A stretch of DNA of 64,000 nt. Origin: Pacificispira sp002696645 (GTDB lineage: Bacteria > Pseudomonadota > Alphaproteobacteria > UBA8366 > Aestuariispiraceae). The stretch is from NCBI RefSeq assembly GCF_048892425.1, contig NZ_JBLZHU010000007.1, positions 124,001 through 188,000 on the forward strand, written 5' to 3'. The translations under genes and the position numbers were made by a program. Under the pieces are notes generated by a model, which was given only the letters and a program-made list of their open reading frames with translations, was not told the origin of the DNA and did not search any database. Positions 61,222 through 64,000 of this stretch are shown here, piece after piece. How positions within the stretch are numbered: the first letter of the stretch is position 1; each line of letters begins with the position of its first letter.

Positions 61222-61482
61222 TGTGGTGCGCGGTTATTTGGAATCACCAGGATCTCTTTATCGGCCTGTCGGCTAGAAGAGAGCGTGCAGGCGATGTGGT
61301 TCATCGTCAAACGCTCTCGACGCCGTCCGACGGGCCGATAAAGGGACCAAAGGCGCTGTTTGCGGCGCTCCGGGCCGCGTCGCCTTCCGCTTGCGATGCC
61401 CCGCATCGCTTCGCGAAACGCTCCTAACCGGAGCACCGCAAACAGCGTCCTGGTCGATCCCAAATAACCGCGCACCACACTA
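61219..61482. mobile_element. 264-bp MITE-like element with 23-bp terminal inverted repeats
   Basis: Perfect inverted ends: TAGTGTGGTGCGCGGTTATT (first 20 of 23 bases, 61219-61241) and its complement at 61460-61482. TA borders both ends, as in IS630/Tc1-type TA duplications. Inside are two more long stems: 61257-61272 with 61327-61342 (15/16) and 61354-61373 with 61428-61447 (19/20), each capped by a smaller hairpin (61279-61318; 61393-61409). The single strand would fold into a Y. No coding frame. It supplies both TAG stops for the convergent genes that flank it. Confidence 0.85.
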
Positions 61483-62079
61483 AAAGATCTCAAAAACCTG
61501 TCCAGTCTGCAGTCCTTCAACACTTTTGGCATAGCCCAAGGCAGCGCGGGCTGCCGGGACTGGATTGTGTCCCCGGAAGTACGGTCCATAACCTTCCATC
61601 GATTCCACGATCACGCCGGGACTGACAGAGTTGATCCGCTGTTTGGCTGGCATTTCAATGGCGGCTGCCCGAACAAAGGCATCCACCGCCCCATTCACCA
61701 TAGACGCGGAACTGCCATAGCGGATTGGGTCTTTGCTTAATATCCCTGTGGTCAAGGTGAAGGAGGCTGTGTCGCTGACATAATGCCTGCCGATCAGCAC
61801 CAGATTGACCTGGCCTATCAGCTTGTTGTCGATGCCGATGCGATATTTCTCCTCATCCATGTCAGCCAAATCACCGAAATGGACATTACCCACAGCAGAG
61901 ACAACAGCATCGACTGTGCCCAGTTTTTTATAGGCAGCCTGAATACTGGCCGCATCCCCAATGTCGATGGCGATATCCAACCCGCTGCGCGACGCACGAA
62001 TGATATCGTGACGGGCTCCCAACTCCTCAGCAGCAGCCTTACCCAAAGTGCCAGAGGCACCAACGATTAAGATCTTCAT
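61480..62079 (-). CDS. Atypical short-chain dehydrogenase
   Basis: 199 residues from ATG 62079 (AAGGA ten bases upstream). The NAD(P) motif GASGTLG is at residues 7-13, D-x-I-D at 39 and NVHF/NKLIGQVNL fit the SDR fold, but the catalytic Y-x3-K is replaced (SSASMVNGAVDAFVRAAAIEM). Such small SDRs without the tyrosine occur in a YfcH/NmrA-like branch and may be binding proteins or use other residues. Divergent from a LysR regulator that probably controls it. Confidence 0.8.
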   Translation of the reverse strand: MKILIVGASGTLGKAAAEELGARHDIIRASRSGLDIAIDIGDAASIQAAYKKLGTVDAVVSAVGNVHFGDLADMDEEKYRIGIDNKLIGQVNLVLIGRHYVSDTASFTLTTGILSKDPIRYGSSASMVNGAVDAFVRAAAIEMPAKQRINSVSPGVIVESMEGYGPYFRGHNPVPAARAALGYAKSVEGLQTGQVFEIF

Positions 62080-62166
62080 AATGTCTGTATCCTTACAATG
62101 CGTGTTTGATGAGGAATATATGGGCATGCAATGCTTGGACTGATAAGATGGTATATTCAGAACTTA

Positions 62167-62186
62167 TTGTTTAATGGTGTAAACAA
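62167..62186. promoter_or_regulatory. LysR-type operator candidate
   Basis: TTGTTTA-ATGGTG-TAAACAA is a perfect 7-bp inverted repeat; its last base is the A of the LysR ATG. It is inside the 106-bp gap to the divergent dehydrogenase. LysR regulators bind such T-N11-A palindromes and repress themselves. Binding is inferred. Confidence 0.55.
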
Positions 62187-63109
62187 TGACGCAATATGTC
62201 ATGGAAATGTTAAGTTTTGCCGCTGTTGCAGAACAGGGCGGATTTACGGCAGCCGCCCGAAAGCTGACTCTGTCGAAAGGCCTGATCAGCCAGCATGTGA
62301 AACGGCTGGAGGAAGCTTTGGGGGCGCAATTGCTGTTTCGCTCTACCCGGCGTATTGAATTGACTGAGGCAGGGGCACAATTCCTGCCCTATTGCCAACG
62401 CATCATTGGTACGGTGCAAACGGCATTTGAAGATGTCTCCGCCCTTTACACGCGGCCTGAAGGTCTGGTGCGCATGACCGTTCCCATCTCTTTCGGGGAG
62501 GTCTTCCTGCATGAAATATTAACCCAGTTCCAGACCATCCATCCTGGCATCACCATTGAATTGGAGATGGAAAACAAGTTTCAGGACATGAAGTCTGCCA
62601 AACTGGATATCGCAATCCGGAAGGGCCTGACAGAAGACCCAGATCAAGTCGCACTGCCAATTGGCCAGTTCTCGGAACATATCTGCGCGGCGCCACACTA
62701 TTGGGAAACCTGCTCTAAACCCCGCACACCATTAGATCTGGCAGACCATCCCTGTATCGTGAATTTTCATCTGCACAAACTGGGGGAATGGATTTTTTAT
62801 GCCGATGCGGACCCCATCGCGGTGAAGGTCACCGGTCCGATCCGCCTGAACCATTATCCCCTGATCCGCGATGCGGCGATATCTGGTTTGGGCGTCGCCT
62901 TGCTGCCCCGTTATATTCTGGAGCCTGAATTGCAAAAGGGACGGCTGGAACTGGCCCTGACGAGCTATAGAACGCCCACCAGCCCGATCTATATCGTCTA
63001 TCCCTATCAGGGTCATCTGCCCCTAAAGAACCGGCTGCTGATCGACTTCATTCGGGACTGGTTTCAATCCCGCCCCGCATTGTTGGCACCAATAGACACA
63101 GGCAATTAG
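62186..63109 (+). CDS. LysR-family transcriptional regulator
   Basis: 307 residues, usual length. The winged helix-turn-helix is SFAAVAEQGGFTAAARKLTLSKGLISQHVKRLEEALGAQLLFRSTRRIELTEAG (in pieces, residues about 9-62). A periplasmic-binding-protein-like effector domain follows. Downstream ATGs at codons 6 and 8 are alternative starts. It is divergent from the SDR gene and presumably activates it in response to a small effector. It ends overlapping ychF by 4 nt. Confidence 0.9.
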   Translation: MTQYVMEMLSFAAVAEQGGFTAAARKLTLSKGLISQHVKRLEEALGAQLLFRSTRRIELTEAGAQFLPYCQRIIGTVQTAFEDVSALYTRPEGLVRMTVPISFGEVFLHEILTQFQTIHPGITIELEMENKFQDMKSAKLDIAIRKGLTEDPDQVALPIGQFSEHICAAPHYWETCSKPRTPLDLADHPCIVNFHLHKLGEWIFYADADPIAVKVTGPIRLNHYPLIRDAAISGLGVALLPRYILEPELQKGRLELALTSYRTPTSPIYIVYPYQGHLPLKNRLLIDFIRDWFQSRPALLAPIDTGN

Positions 63110-64000
63110 ACATTGAAGCGGAAGTGGAAGACGTCGCCGTCCTGGACCAGATAGTCGCGGCCTTCCAGGCGCAATTTGCCGGTTTCTTTTGCGCCCTGTT
63201 CGCCACCCACAGCGATGTAATCGTCATAAGCGATGGTTTCGGCCGCAATGAATCCCCGCTCAAAATCCGTATGGATGGCACCGGCGGCCTGGGGTCCTTT
63301 AGCGCCCCGGAACACCGTCCAGGCGCGCGCCTCTTTCGGGCCAATGGTGAAGAATGTGATCTGATCCAACAGCGCATATCCGGCACGAATGACCTGGGTC
63401 AGACCGGTTTCTTCCAGGCCCAGAGAATCCAGGAATTCCTTGCGTTCTTCATCGGTTTCCAGCTGCGCGACCTCTGCTTCAATGGCGGCAGAAATCACCA
63501 CAGCCTGGGCCTTTTCCGCGGCTGCCTTCTCAAAGACCTTTGCGGAATGGGCGTTACCCGTCGCGGCATTGTCTTCTTCAACATTGCAGATATAGACGAC
63601 AGGCTTGGACGTGATCAGGTTCAGACGTTTGAACGGGGTAACCTCATCCTTGCTTAATTCCACCAGTCGCGCGGGCTTGCCATCGCGCAGCAGGTCCAGG
63701 GCTTTGGACATCAGGTCAACATCTGCCTTGGCATCCTTGTCACCGGATTTTGCCTTTTTTTCCAGCGGGACAATGCGGCGTTCCAGGCTTTCCATATCCG
63801 ACAGCATCAGTTCCGTCTCCACGATTTCCGCATCACGGATCGGATCGACAGAGCCTTCCACATGGGTGATATCGCCGCTGTCGAAACAGCGCAGAACGTG
63901 ACAAATCGCGTCCACTTCGCGGATCGTGCCCAGGAATTTGTTCCCCAGCCCTTCGCCTTTGGACGCCCCCTTAACAAGGCCTGCAATATCAACGAATTCC
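63106..64000 (-). CDS. ychF: Ribosome-binding ATPase YchF, N-terminus outside the window
   Basis: The open frame reaches the window edge, so about 298 C-terminal residues are present: EFVDIAGLVKGASKGEGLGNKFL, then the coiled-coil (EAVETELMLSDMESLERRI-type), NLITSKPVVYICNVEEDNA (G4 variant giving ATP rather than GTP preference), and the TGS domain ending AVGGEQGAKETGKLRLEGRDYLVQDGDVFHFRFNV. OBG-family P-loop protein that binds 70S ribosomes and affects the oxidative stress response. Nearly universal. Confidence 0.95.
   Translation of the reverse strand, partial: EFVDIAGLVKGASKGEGLGNKFLGTIREVDAICHVLRCFDSGDITHVEGSVDPIRDAEIVETELMLSDMESLERRIVPLEKKAKSGDKDAKADVDLMSKALDLLRDGKPARLVELSKDEVTPFKRLNLITSKPVVYICNVEEDNAATGNAHSAKVFEKAAAEKAQAVVISAAIEAEVAQLETDEERKEFLDSLGLEETGLTQVIRAGYALLDQITFFTIGPKEARAWTVFRGAKGPQAAGAIHTDFERGFIAAETIAYDDYIAVGGEQGAKETGKLRLEGRDYLVQDGDVFHFRFNV

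Overview
This window comes from the chromosome of a free-living, probably marine, Gram-negative alphaproteobacterium of Rhodospirillales type. The evidence is a MipZ division-plane ATPase, tight alphaproteobacterial-style FtsE-FtsX, IlvB-IlvN and queuosine blocks, a B12-dependent ribonucleotide reductase (NrdJ), a TAXI-type TRAP binding protein, a class GN 'marine proteobacterial' sortase with its dedicated substrate, a PagL-type lipid A deacylase and a cupin of the DMSP-lyase type. Genus cannot be told from the sequence. I see no prophage, tRNA, rRNA, CRISPR or complete insertion sequence.

Layout. 1-3.7 kb: end of an amino-acid ABC transporter, a PanE-like reductase, a TAXI solute-binding protein and a tandem universal stress protein behind an FNR-type promoter. 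3.7-7.1 kb: SLC13 carrier and the GDP-fucose genes fcl-gmd. 7.4-12.3 kb: DOPA-dioxygenase-like protein, DsbA-fold isomerase, AmpD-like amidase, EamA exporter, DjlA-like co-chaperone, DUF3750 protein, lipoprotein. 12.6-15.3 kb: mipZ, a VWA protein and a membrane J-protein. 15.6-20 kb: galU, ugd, a phosphohexomutase and a HAD phosphatase (sugar-nucleotide supply). 20-27.3 kb: MATE pump, DUF454, dxs, a VOC protein, a complete NOX5-like EF-hand NADPH oxidase, and a divergent cytochrome c with an ankyrin-like partner. 27.4-33.8 kb: aldo/keto reductase, a ParDE module, ilvN-ilvB, miaA, serB. 33.9-43.5 kb: class GN sortase and its target, aspartate aminotransferase, DMSP-lyase-like cupin with a hydratase, a Pmp3-like peptide, a D-threonine-aldolase-like enzyme, nrdJ. 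43.7-49.4 kb: plsC, YdcF, ftsX, ftsE, a zinc-ribbon protein, VOC, PagL, rpmB. 49.4-53.7 kb: queuosine cluster queG-tgt-queA-yhhQ. 53.9-64 kb: glycosyltransferase, AGCS symporter with a stress protein, methyltransferase, GlcG-like, VOC, rpe, heparinase-like, SDR/LysR pair and the end of ychF.

The most unusual signals are: (1) a 264-bp Y-shaped element with 23-bp perfect terminal inverted repeats, bounded by TA and inserted exactly at the shared stop codons of two convergent genes (61219-61482); (2) a bacterial NOX5 homologue that keeps EF-hands, all four haem histidines and a KENF C-terminus; (3) a DMSP-lyase-type cupin; (4) a small interspersed palindrome family that collects at convergent gene ends and supplies the stop codon of one gene; and (5) convergent genes that repeatedly overlap by exactly 4 nt through shared stop codons.
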